Of a DNA stretch of 64,000 bases, positions 48,900 to 56,266 are shown piece by piece. The stretch is taken from assembly GCA_902777125.1 (NCBI GenBank), contig CACYSQ010000008.1, positions 16,575-80,574 on the forward strand, read 5' to 3'. The DNA is from Ruminococcus flavefaciens. GTDB lineage: Bacteria > Bacillota > Clostridia > Oscillospirales > Ruminococcaceae. Each line of letters begins with the position of its first letter. Position 1 is the first letter of the stretch. The translations under genes and the position numbers were made by a program. Below the pieces are notes generated by a model. It saw only the letters and a list, made by a program, of their open reading frames with translations. It made no database searches and was not told the origin of the DNA.

Positions 48900-50372
48900 A
48901 TGAAATGCAAACGACTGATATCCGCCATTCTCTCCGCAGCTATGGCTCTCCCTATGGGCGCAGGCTGTCTCACTGCCGGTGCAGAGCCCGGTGACGGCAC
49001 GGACTGCGTCAAGGAATACGGCGATGTCAACGATGACGGTGCTATAAGCATCGCTGACCTCGTTATGTTCGGGAAATGGCTGCTCGGAAAGGGCGAAATG
49101 ACCGCTCCCGAGGCTGCCGATATGAACGGCGACAGAAAGACCGATGTTTTCGACTTTATCCTGCTGCGCCGCCGTTTCGTTGAGACCCTCCCCGAGGAAG
49201 TGCTGTTCAGAGTCACTGACCTTTGCAGCGGCATGGAGGCTAAAAAAGTCGAGGGGCTTGAACCGGACAAGGAGTTCTCGCTCTCGCAGACCGGCGTTGC
49301 GCTCGATCTCCTCAGGCATACGGCTGACGGAAGCTCAAACGTCCTCATATCGCCATATTCCGTAGTTCAGGCTCTCGCTATGACCGCAAACGGTGCAAAG
49401 GGCGATACCCTTTCGGAAATGGAAAATGTCCTCGGCGGAATGCCTATCGACAAGCTCAACAAGTACCTCTATACTCAGCGTACATCTCAGCCCGACAGCG
49501 AGGACTGCAAGCTCCTCACCGCTAATTCCATCTGGACAAGGAATGCTCCCAGCCGCATCAAGGTGAACGCCGACTTCCTCCAGACCAATATGGACTACTA
49601 CGATGCCGATTTCTACGTTGCACCGTTTGACGAATTTACCGTCAAGGCGGTAAACAAGTGGGTCGAGAAGAACACCGACGGCATGATAAAAAAGCTCACC
49701 GACAAGCTCGACCCAGAAAACGTCATGCTGCTCATAAATGCCGTGACCTTCGATGCAAAATGGCAGCGTCCCTACACTAAGGACAACGTTATCGAAGATG
49801 CCGATTTTACCGCTGCGGACGGCTCAGCTCAGAAGGCGGACTACCTCGTTTCTACTGAGAGCTATTTCCTCAAGGACGAGAACGCGACCGGTATTATGAA
49901 GCCGTATAAAGGCGGAAAATACGCCTTTGCAGCACTTCTCCCGGACAAGGACGTAAGCCTCGGCGACTACATCGAGGATCTCACTCCCGAAAGGCTCGGC
50001 AAGGTGCTCTCAAACCCGGATACCTCCGGCGCTTACACGATGATACCCAAGTTCAGCTATGACTATTCTAATGAGCTAAAAGAGATCCTTACCGATATGG
50101 GAATGGGTGCGGCTTTCAGCGACGCTGCCGATTTTTCGGGAATGAACGACGTTGACAATCCCCTTTTCATCAGCTCGGTAATGCACAAGACCTTCATTCA
50201 GCTCGACGAGGAGGGCACAAGAGCTGCCGCCGTCACCGAGGTCGTGATGAGCGATAAGGCTATGCTCAGGGCGGAAAACGAGGTCGTCCTCAACAGACCA
50301 TTCCTCTACTGCATAGTCGATACCGAAACGAATATCCCGGTATTCATCGGAACACTGACTTCCATAAAATAA
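48900..50372 (+). CDS. Secreted serpin with N-terminal dockerin
   Basis: The 490-residue product has a signal peptide (about 1-28), a type I dockerin (about 40-95; GDVNDDGAISIADLVMFGKW and DMNGDRKTDVFDFILLRR) and a complete serpin domain (about 125-490). The hinge EEGTRAAAVTE (437-447) is inhibitory in type. Counting P17 from Glu437 puts the scissile bond at Lys453-Ala454; the loop is about three residues longer than in alpha-1-antitrypsin, so Met450 to Arg457 should be considered. NRPFLY follows. Dockerin-serpins are known from cellulosomes (Clostridium thermocellum, Ruminococcus flavefaciens), where they may protect the complex from proteases. AAAGGAGG is eight bases before the ATG. Confidence 0.93.
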   Translation: MKCKRLISAILSAAMALPMGAGCLTAGAEPGDGTDCVKEYGDVNDDGAISIADLVMFGKWLLGKGEMTAPEAADMNGDRKTDVFDFILLRRRFVETLPEEVLFRVTDLCSGMEAKKVEGLEPDKEFSLSQTGVALDLLRHTADGSSNVLISPYSVVQALAMTANGAKGDTLSEMENVLGGMPIDKLNKYLYTQRTSQPDSEDCKLLTANSIWTRNAPSRIKVNADFLQTNMDYYDADFYVAPFDEFTVKAVNKWVEKNTDGMIKKLTDKLDPENVMLLINAVTFDAKWQRPYTKDNVIEDADFTAADGSAQKADYLVSTESYFLKDENATGIMKPYKGGKYAFAALLPDKDVSLGDYIEDLTPERLGKVLSNPDTSGAYTMIPKFSYDYSNELKEILTDMGMGAAFSDAADFSGMNDVDNPLFISSVMHKTFIQLDEEGTRAAAVTEVVMSDKAMLRAENEVVLNRPFLYCIVDTETNIPVFIGTLTSIK

Positions 50373-50416
50373 TCCTCACCCGGCTGATCTCCGGAAGAAT
50401 TGCGAATAACATTTCA

Positions 50417-50450
50417 GGGGAGGCTCCAATTTGCGGAGCCTCCCCTTTTC
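50417..50450 (+). terminator. Intrinsic terminator of the serpin gene
   Basis: GGGGAGGCTCC-AATTTGC-GGAGCCTCCCC followed by TTTTC, 45 bases after the stop codon. It lies between convergent genes. Confidence 0.85.
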
Positions 50451-50474
50451 TCATTGCTATGCTTATGCAGCTTT

Positions 50475-52073
50475 TTATCCCTGCTGCTTCTTGAATTCGA
50501 TATACTCCTCATAGGTGCCCTGACGGTCGATGCAGCCTTCGGGAGTTATCTCGATTATGCGGTTTGCCGTGGTCTGGAGTATCTCGTGGTCGTGGGAGGA
50601 CAGCAGCACTACGCCCTTGAAGTTGATGAGGCTGTTGTTGACCGCGGTTATGCTTTCGAGGTCGAGGTGGTTCGTGGGACGGTCGAGGAGCAACACGTTC
50701 GAGCCGAAAAGCATCATGCGCGAGAACATACATCTCACCTTTTCGCCGCCGGAGAGAACGTTCACGGGCTTGTAGACGTCATCGCCGGAGAACAGCATAC
50801 GTCCGAGGAAGCCGCGGAGATAGGTCTCGGTCTCGTCCTTGACGGAATACTGCCTTATCCAGTCGAGTATGGAGAGCTCGCAGCCATTGAAGAACGGTCC
50901 GTTATCGACCGGCATATACGATGTCGTGACGGAAACGCCCCACTTGAAGCTGCCCTCGTCCGGCTGTTCCTCCTCCATGAGTATCTTGAAAAGCATTGTG
51001 ATAGCCTGCTCGCTCTCGCCGATGAACGCGACCTTATCGGTGCGTCCGAGGGTGAAGCTGACGTTATTGAGGAGCTTCACGCCGTCAACGGTCTTGCTGA
51101 TGCCGTCCACCTGCAAAACGTCCTTGCCGAGCTCCCTGTCCATATCGAAGCCGATGAACGGGTAGCGTCTGCTCGATGCCGGAAGCTCCTCAACGGTGAG
51201 CTTCTCGATGAGCTTTCGGCGTGATGTAGCCTGATTTGACTTGGATTTATTCGCGGAGAACCTCGCGATGAACTCCTTCAGTTCCTTGATCTTTTCCTCG
51301 TTCTTCTTGTTCTGCTGCTTTATCATGCGCTGGATAAGGGTGCTGGATTCGTACCAGAATTCGTAGTTTCCGACGTACATCTTTATCTTGTTGTAGTCGA
51401 TATCGACGATGTGAGTGCAGACGTTGTTGAGGAAGTGACGGTCGTGGGATACAACGATGACGGTTCCGAAATACTCGGAGAGGAATTCCTCCAGCCACTT
51501 CACCGCGTCAATGTCGAGGTGGTTGGTAGGCTCGTCGAGGAGTATGATGTCGGGATTGCCGAAAAGCGCCTGTGCAAGCAGTATCTTGACCTTTTCGTTA
51601 CCGGAGAGTCCGGACATCTGCTGATAGAGGATATCCTCCGGCAGACCGAGACCCTGTATGAGCTTTGAGGCATCGGATTCAGCCTCCCAGCCGTTGAGCT
51701 CGGCAAATTCAGCCTCGAGCTCGGAAGCCTTGACGCCGTCCTCCTCGGTGAAATCCTCCTTAGCGTAGAGAGCGTCCTTTTCCTGCATTATCTGGTAAAG
51801 TCTCTCGTTGCCCATTATCACGGTGTCGAGGACCGTGTACTGGTCATATGCGAAGTGATCCTGCTTCAGAACGCTGAGACGTTCCTCCTTCGGCATGAAT
51901 ACCTCGCCGGAAGCCGGTTCGAGCTCGCCGCAGAGAACGCGGAGAAAGGTGGATTTGCCTGCGCCGTTAGCACCGATAACGCCGTAGCAGTTGCCGTTTG
52001 TGAATTTGAGATCGACGTTCTTGAAAAGGGTGGTACCTCCGAACTGAACGCTTACATTGCTTACTGTTATCAT
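50475..52073 (-). CDS. ABC-F family protein with degenerate second ATPase domain
   Basis: ABC-F proteins are soluble twin-ATPase factors that act on ribosomes. Domain 1 (about 1-250) is intact: GANGAGKST, SGLSGNEKVKI-type signature and LLDEPTNHLD. The linker (about 255-310) is charged and helical. Domain 2 (about 320-530) departs from consensus: its Walker A is IGESEQAITMLFK with no P-loop lysine, and its Walker B reads LLLDRPTNHLD with Arg in place of the catalytic Glu, while its signature LSGGEKVR is kept. It resembles the YbiT-type subgroup in general layout. One functional ATP site or a regulatory role is inferred. Promoter TTGCTA-17-TATAAT at 52109-52137. Confidence 0.9.
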   Translation of the reverse strand: MITVSNVSVQFGGTTLFKNVDLKFTNGNCYGVIGANGAGKSTFLRVLCGELEPASGEVFMPKEERLSVLKQDHFAYDQYTVLDTVIMGNERLYQIMQEKDALYAKEDFTEEDGVKASELEAEFAELNGWEAESDASKLIQGLGLPEDILYQQMSGLSGNEKVKILLAQALFGNPDIILLDEPTNHLDIDAVKWLEEFLSEYFGTVIVVSHDRHFLNNVCTHIVDIDYNKIKMYVGNYEFWYESSTLIQRMIKQQNKKNEEKIKELKEFIARFSANKSKSNQATSRRKLIEKLTVEELPASSRRYPFIGFDMDRELGKDVLQVDGISKTVDGVKLLNNVSFTLGRTDKVAFIGESEQAITMLFKILMEEEQPDEGSFKWGVSVTTSYMPVDNGPFFNGCELSILDWIRQYSVKDETETYLRGFLGRMLFSGDDVYKPVNVLSGGEKVRCMFSRMMLFGSNVLLLDRPTNHLDLESITAVNNSLINFKGVVLLSSHDHEILQTTANRIIEITPEGCIDRQGTYEEYIEFKKQQG

Positions 52074-52108
52074 ATTTCCTCCAAAGGTTATTTTTTCGTA
52101 CAGTGAAC

Positions 52109-52137
52109 ATTATACCACATTGTCAATAAAATAGCAA
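52109..52137 (-). promoter_or_regulatory. Sigma-A promoter of the ABC-F gene
   Basis: TTGCTA (52137-52132), a 17-base spacer and TATAAT (52114-52109) on the minus strand. Confidence 0.7.
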
Positions 52138-52217
52138 GAGGCATACGCCTCTTTTCCACGGGGCGCCCCTTTGGGGGCTTACGTTCGGGTGGAAGGTCAT
52201 GTCTCCGTTCGCACACG
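52138..52217 (+). repeat. GCATACGCCT repeat, copy 3
   Basis: GAGGCATACGCCTCTTTTCC to GTCTCCGTTCGCACAC, with the centre CCCCTTTGGGGGCTTACGTT. The closest relative is copy 1 at 2690-2770. Confidence 0.8.
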
Positions 52218-52253
52218 GCGGTTTATATATAATCAATCGTTTCCCGCATGAAG

Positions 52254-52450
52254 CATACGCCTCTTTTCCACGCCGACACTCGCAAGCTCGTTCAGTCTTT
52301 GCAAAGCGGCAGTCTCCGTTCACACACCGGTAGGGGCGGATATTATCCGCCCGTGTCTGACAATACAATTTGTAGGGGCTGCCTTTGGCAGTCCGCATTG
52401 TAAACATCGTTTCGGCTCAGACGGCGGGCGCCCAAAGGGCGCCTCTACAC
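52254..52450 (+). repeat. GCATACGCCT repeat copy 4 and short palindromes
   Basis: 52254-52325 is copy 4 (GCATACGCCTCTTTTCCACG to GTCTCCGTTCACACAC), related to copy 2 at 27281-27362. It is followed by GGGCGGATA-T-TATCCGCCC (52334-52352), GGGGCTGCC-TTT-GGCAGTCC (about 52374-52394) and GGGCGCCC-AAA-GGGCGCC (about 52426-52446). No gene is seen. Confidence 0.8.
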
Positions 52451-52824
52451 AAAAAGGACGGCATAGCTGAGGTATTCATATGCAGTATTTATCAGAACTA
52501 TTGTGACAAGCCCTTTTGATGAAAGTGCTCTCATACTCTATTCTGAGCCTTATCTTTAGTTTTTTCCACAATGGTATAAAAATGTCCGGAAGCTTCACAG
52601 CTTCCGGATTTGTTTTCCTTGAAAGATGATTATACCATTGTGGAAAAAACCATAATAAAGTCTTTGGAAAGGGGTTCGGGGGTGACTCCCCGCAGTGCGG
52701 GGAGATGACAGCGAAGCTGACAGAGGGGACCGCCGCCGTCAGCGGAACCTTTCCTCAGAAAGGTTTCCCCCGATAAGTTCTCGTAAAAAATGCCGTATGA
52801 GCACAACAGTTATGCCGTCCTTTT
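52451..52824 (-). mobile_element. MITE-like repeat, full copy with internal insert
   Basis: In minus orientation this matches 25105-25418: AAAAGGACGGCATAACTGTT at one end and AAAAAGGACGGCATAGCTGA (complement) at the other as imperfect inverted repeats of about 50 bp, the CCTTTCTGAGGAAAGG hairpin, and the central CCGGAAGC hairpin flanked by inverted TTTTTTCCACAATGGTATAA. About 60 bp of extra GC-rich palindromic DNA (ACTCCCCGCAGTGCGGGGAG) lies inside it near 52680-52745. It ends five bases before the GH5 stop codon and may terminate that gene. Confidence 0.85.
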
Positions 52825-52828
52825 ATGC

Positions 52829-54574
52829 TTAGAGCTTATCAATAAGTCCGAGTTTGAACTTCTGTATCCTGAGTGCGTCCTTGTTGGTAACTCCGCCCTC
52901 GCCGTCAACATCGGCGTTGGCTTCACCGTTGCCCTCGAGCTTGTACTTGTCGGGATTTGAGATGCACTGCATAATGAACACAGCGTCCGCCATATTGACC
53001 TCGTCATCGCAGTTTGCATCGCCGCGGACGATACCGATATCAATCGGATTTGTCGTTGTGGTGGAGGTAGTAGAGGTGGTGGAAGTCGAAGTTGTGGTCT
53101 GAGTGGTAGTAGTGCTGCTCGTAGGCGGCTGAGGAGTGCCGGAATAGTATTCAGTGAGCGTAATGCCGTTCTGTCCGAGCGGTATGGTGTGGTCAAGGCT
53201 TATGAACTTGCCGCCGGCTGTCTGCCAGAGCGAGGGCTTTACGAATTCATACTTCTCCTCGTCCCAGTGCTCCCAGTTGCATTTGCTCGCGATAAGTCCG
53301 CCTGTATCGCTCGAATTCTCGTTGAAGCACCAGAATGTGTGGTGGATACGCTTCTCTATCATGTAATCACGGAGGACCTCCATCCAGTGACGGTTTGCAC
53401 CGGAGGGATCGTTCTCCTCGTCGATACGTCCGCCCCACTCGCCCATGAGCAGCGGGGAGATCTTCTCCTCAACGAGGAATGCCCATGTTTCGTACCAGTA
53501 TTCCTTGAGGAGCGATTTTCTGTCAAACTCATAGCTTGTGAAAGCAGGCGCCTCTCCCTTGAGGTGGAACCAGCTCTGCGGGTGAACGAGCGGACCGTAG
53601 TCATGCGGTGAGTAAACGAGCTGGCTCTGATATTCGCCGAGATCAACGGGATAATCCCTTGCGCCGCGGAAGTTTCCGCCCCACCATGCGCCGTGATACG
53701 GCTGATATTCGGGGTCGCCGTAATGGCCGTAATCGGTGGAATTTGAAGTCCAGTCGTAGCCCTTTTCAAACTTCGGGTAGACCTCGATGCCCTCAACCAT
53801 TATGAGGAGGTTCGAATTCTTGTCGAGGCAGGCTTTAGCGCCCTTTTCGGCAGCATAGCGCCAGTTGTTGGCATCGCTGGAGCCGTCCCACTTGGCGAAG
53901 ATGCCATCGTCCTTTTTACCGTGGGGCTCATTTTTGAGGTCGATAGCGATAACGGTATCGTCGTCCTTGTAGTAGTCCGCGAACCATGACAGCGCATCGA
54001 GCCAGTCCTTCTCGCTGTAAGTGTTATCGTACCACAGCGCGTAGTTATGACCGGCAGCGTTCGTGGTAGCACAGTGGATATCCATCATTATCTTGATGCC
54101 GTTTTCCCTGCACCACTTAACAGCCAGATTCCAAATATCGAAGCTGTACATCGGAGTTCCGCCGACCTCGCCCTCAAGAGTGAGCTCGGGGTTTTTCCAC
54201 TCGTTGACTTTGATTATAGGATCGGGCTCGCCGTTCTTCCACTGGAGAAGTATCTGCGTGGACATCGGCACGCGCAGGAGATTGAAGCCGTGGTCAGCGA
54301 TCTCGTTGAGTGCCTGGTGCATATTGATGCTCCAAACGCCGTCGAAAACCTGACTTCCGACGTTATAGCCGAACCAGTTGCAGCCGGTCAGCCATACGGG
54401 GTTGCCGTTCATATCGACAATCTCGGCGTTCTCATTTACATGGAGCCAGTCGTCGTGGTATTCATCGGGAGCAGCCGTTGCGGTCGGCGTTTCAAGCGTG
54501 AAACTGCCGCTCACAGGGAATAACAGCGCCGCCGCAGCTGCTACAGCGATGCCTTTTTTAAGAAATCCAGCCAT
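52829..54574 (-). CDS. GH5 endoglucanase with C-terminal dockerin
   Basis: The 581-residue product has a signal peptide (about 1-35), a GH5 catalytic domain (about 40-475), a Thr/Ser-rich linker (484-510) and a dockerin (about 516-580; GDANCDDEVNMADAVFIMQ and ADVDGEGGVTNKDALRIQKF). Catalytic residues are the acid/base Glu216 in DLKNEPHG and the nucleophile Glu379 in LLMGEWGG; the conserved His324/Tyr326 are in SPHDYG. It should hydrolyse beta-1,4-glucan (cellulose or a related polymer) as a cellulosome subunit on the cell surface. Perfect-consensus promoter at 54637-54665. A MITE-like repeat sits directly past the stop. Confidence 0.95.
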   Translation of the reverse strand: MAGFLKKGIAVAAAAALLFPVSGSFTLETPTATAAPDEYHDDWLHVNENAEIVDMNGNPVWLTGCNWFGYNVGSQVFDGVWSINMHQALNEIADHGFNLLRVPMSTQILLQWKNGEPDPIIKVNEWKNPELTLEGEVGGTPMYSFDIWNLAVKWCRENGIKIMMDIHCATTNAAGHNYALWYDNTYSEKDWLDALSWFADYYKDDDTVIAIDLKNEPHGKKDDGIFAKWDGSSDANNWRYAAEKGAKACLDKNSNLLIMVEGIEVYPKFEKGYDWTSNSTDYGHYGDPEYQPYHGAWWGGNFRGARDYPVDLGEYQSQLVYSPHDYGPLVHPQSWFHLKGEAPAFTSYEFDRKSLLKEYWYETWAFLVEEKISPLLMGEWGGRIDEENDPSGANRHWMEVLRDYMIEKRIHHTFWCFNENSSDTGGLIASKCNWEHWDEEKYEFVKPSLWQTAGGKFISLDHTIPLGQNGITLTEYYSGTPQPPTSSTTTTQTTTSTSTTSTTSTTTTNPIDIGIVRGDANCDDEVNMADAVFIMQCISNPDKYKLEGNGEANADVDGEGGVTNKDALRIQKFKLGLIDKL

Positions 54575-54636
54575 TTTTAAACCTCTCTCATCTGAATTAT
54601 TTTCCGTTTTGAGGGATAAGCCCTCCTGTCACTAAT

Positions 54637-54665
54637 ATTATAGCGGTAATCCGCCGGTTTGTCAA
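54637..54665 (-). promoter_or_regulatory. Consensus sigma-A promoter of the GH5 gene
   Basis: TTGACA (54665-54660), a 17-base spacer and TATAAT (54642-54637) on the minus strand. Confidence 0.93.
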
Positions 54666-54679
54666 TATTTGCATGAAAA

Positions 54680-54935
54680 AAAGCCTCCGGTCGGGCTTTG
54701 AATGACGGGTTCGGACAAACATAGCCTCGATAATGGGATTCTAAAGGGTTCACAACCCTTTAGCAGAGTCCAGAGACAGCGTCTCTGGTCGCTTCCTTTC
54801 AGCTTTTAAGGGAAGCGAAATAAAACAAAGCGCTCCGCAAGGGGTGAATGCAGAAAACAGTCCGGTGGACTGTTTTCACAGAGGGGACGCCCTGCAAGAG
54901 AGGGCGTCCCCTTCTTGCCTTTCACAATAACAATA
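54680..54935. repeat. Cluster of palindromes between the AraC and GH5 genes
   Basis: In order: CTAAAGGGTTCACAACCCTTTAG (about 54742-54764), CCAGAGACAGCGTCTCTGG (about 54770-54788), GAAAACAGTCC-GGT-GGACTGTTTTC (about 54853-54877) and GGGGACGCCCT...AGGGCGTCCCC (about 54882-54912). The last lies 53 bases past the AraC stop and may terminate that gene. No gene is seen. Confidence 0.7.
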
Positions 54936-54964
54936 TCTCCGGACTAAGTCCGGACACAGATATA

Positions 54965-55744
54965 TTACAGATTTTTCCTGAACCTCGTCGGCGTCACCCC
55001 GACAAGCTTCTTGAACTGCCGCATGAAATGCTCCTCGTTTTCATAGCCGCACATCGCCGCGACCTGCGAAACGGTACAGCTCGTCTCAGTCAGAAGCTCC
55101 TTCGCCTTCTCGATCTTGCTGGCGATAACGTCCGAAATGCACGAAACACCGAAGAATTCACGGTAAATATGCTGAAAATACGACCGCGACATATTGACGT
55201 CCGCCGCCATCGTTTCAACGTTCCACTTCTGCTGAGGGTTGCGGTAAATTTTCGCACGGAGGTCGGTCAGCGCCGCATAGTGCGGGTCAGCCGATTGCTG
55301 CGATGCACCGCGGGAATAGCCCGTATCACCGAGCTTTATGAGAAGTGTCCGCATCAGGCTGTCGATCATTTTCAGCCGCCTTGCGCCGAGAGAATAGAAC
55401 TCTGCGGCGATATTCCGGACAAGTCCCTCCACAAAATCGGCATCGGAAAGCCTGAGCGGAACGCCGGTCGGGAGCTCCAGCGAGCTTATAAAATCAGCGT
55501 CGTTTCCGGCTTCAAAGCATATCCAGTCGAGCAGCAGCGGACCGTCCTCTGCATTGAGCTCCCACACGGATTTTTCGTCAAGGAGGACCGCCGTTCCGTC
55601 CGTGAGGGCGAACGTCCCGAACGCGGTGACAAGGCTCGCACGGCAGTGCGAAAATGCAAAGAAAAACTCGTCCCGAGCGGGCTTGTGCCGCATGATATTG
55701 TTCATGTCGCGAACCGTTCCGCAGGCAATGCTTTTAATGTTCAC
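54965..55744 (-). CDS. AraC-family transcriptional regulator
   Basis: The 259-residue product has an N-terminal sensing region of about 150 residues (AFSHCRASLVTAFGTFALTDG) and a C-terminal double helix-turn-helix: WNVETMAADVNMSRSYFQHIYREFFGV and VSQVAAMCGYENEEHFMRQFKKLVGVTPTRFRK in pattern. AraC regulators of this type often control carbohydrate genes, but the neighbouring GH5 gene has a strong consensus promoter of its own. The start overlaps the last codons of the glycosylase gene by 11 bases, so the gene ends a long minus-strand operon. Confidence 0.92.
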   Translation of the reverse strand: MNIKSIACGTVRDMNNIMRHKPARDEFFFAFSHCRASLVTAFGTFALTDGTAVLLDEKSVWELNAEDGPLLLDWICFEAGNDADFISSLELPTGVPLRLSDADFVEGLVRNIAAEFYSLGARRLKMIDSLMRTLLIKLGDTGYSRGASQQSADPHYAALTDLRAKIYRNPQQKWNVETMAADVNMSRSYFQHIYREFFGVSCISDVIASKIEKAKELLTETSCTVSQVAAMCGYENEEHFMRQFKKLVGVTPTRFRKNL

Positions 55745-56264
55745 GTTCCTCGTCCTCCGCTATATACCGCCATTTCACGTTCTTCCAGTACTCCCCTGCA
55801 TAGTCGATCCCGACCCTCGGCGCAGTCCTCAGCGCAGGCCGGAAGCCGTCGTCCTCGATGCGGACAAGGCTGTTCCCGCAAATCGGCTGACCGTTGAATC
55901 TACCGTCAATTTGCAGATATTTCGTCAGTTTCGCGGGACCGTCATGCACAGCTCCGGCACGGAAAAGAATGCCCTGCGGCTGGTCTTTTTCGCCGGTTAT
56001 GACGTTCATGAGCCAGTGCATACCGTAGCAGAGGTAGACGTAAATGATGCCGCTTTCGCCGAAAAGAAGCTCTGTATGCGGTGTCCGACCCTTCGAGGCG
56101 TGACAGCCGAGGTCCTCCACGCCGCGGTAGACCTCGACCTCAGCGATGCGTTCGCGGAGCTCGGTGCCGTCCTCCAAAGTCCTGACGATGACCTTGCCGA
56201 CTAGCTCGGGAGCGACTTCGAGAGCGTCCCTGCGGAAAAACTCCGGCGCAAAAATTATACCCAT
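55734..56264 (-). CDS. Alkyladenine (3-methyladenine) DNA glycosylase, AAG family
   Basis: This base-excision glycosylase (176 residues) removes alkylated purines. It has the family's N-terminal LARELVGK-like APELVGKVIVRTL, the catalytic Glu in IAEVEVYRG, then CHASKGRTPHTELLF, VYLCYGMHWLMNVITG and GPAKLTKYLQIDGRFNG. The ATG lies two bases after the rqcH stop codon. It belongs to the trmK-rlmA-rqcH operon. Confidence 0.93.
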   Translation of the reverse strand: MGIIFAPEFFRRDALEVAPELVGKVIVRTLEDGTELRERIAEVEVYRGVEDLGCHASKGRTPHTELLFGESGIIYVYLCYGMHWLMNVITGEKDQPQGILFRAGAVHDGPAKLTKYLQIDGRFNGQPICGNSLVRIEDDGFRPALRTAPRVGIDYAGEYWKNVKWRYIAEDEEREH

Positions 56265-56266
56265 AG

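Noticed and set aside
48900-48990. Lipobox in the serpin signal peptide (GAGC)
   Set aside because: The -3 residue is not Leu, Val or Ile, and the layout fits signal peptidase I cleavage before the dockerin better.
2400-52446. CRISPR array
   Set aside because: The palindromes are irregularly spaced, single and in both orientations, without equal-length spacers or cas genes.
54848-55897. 349-codon plus-strand frame
   Set aside because: Antisense to the AraC and glycosylase genes, with no recognisable protein family and no ribosome site.
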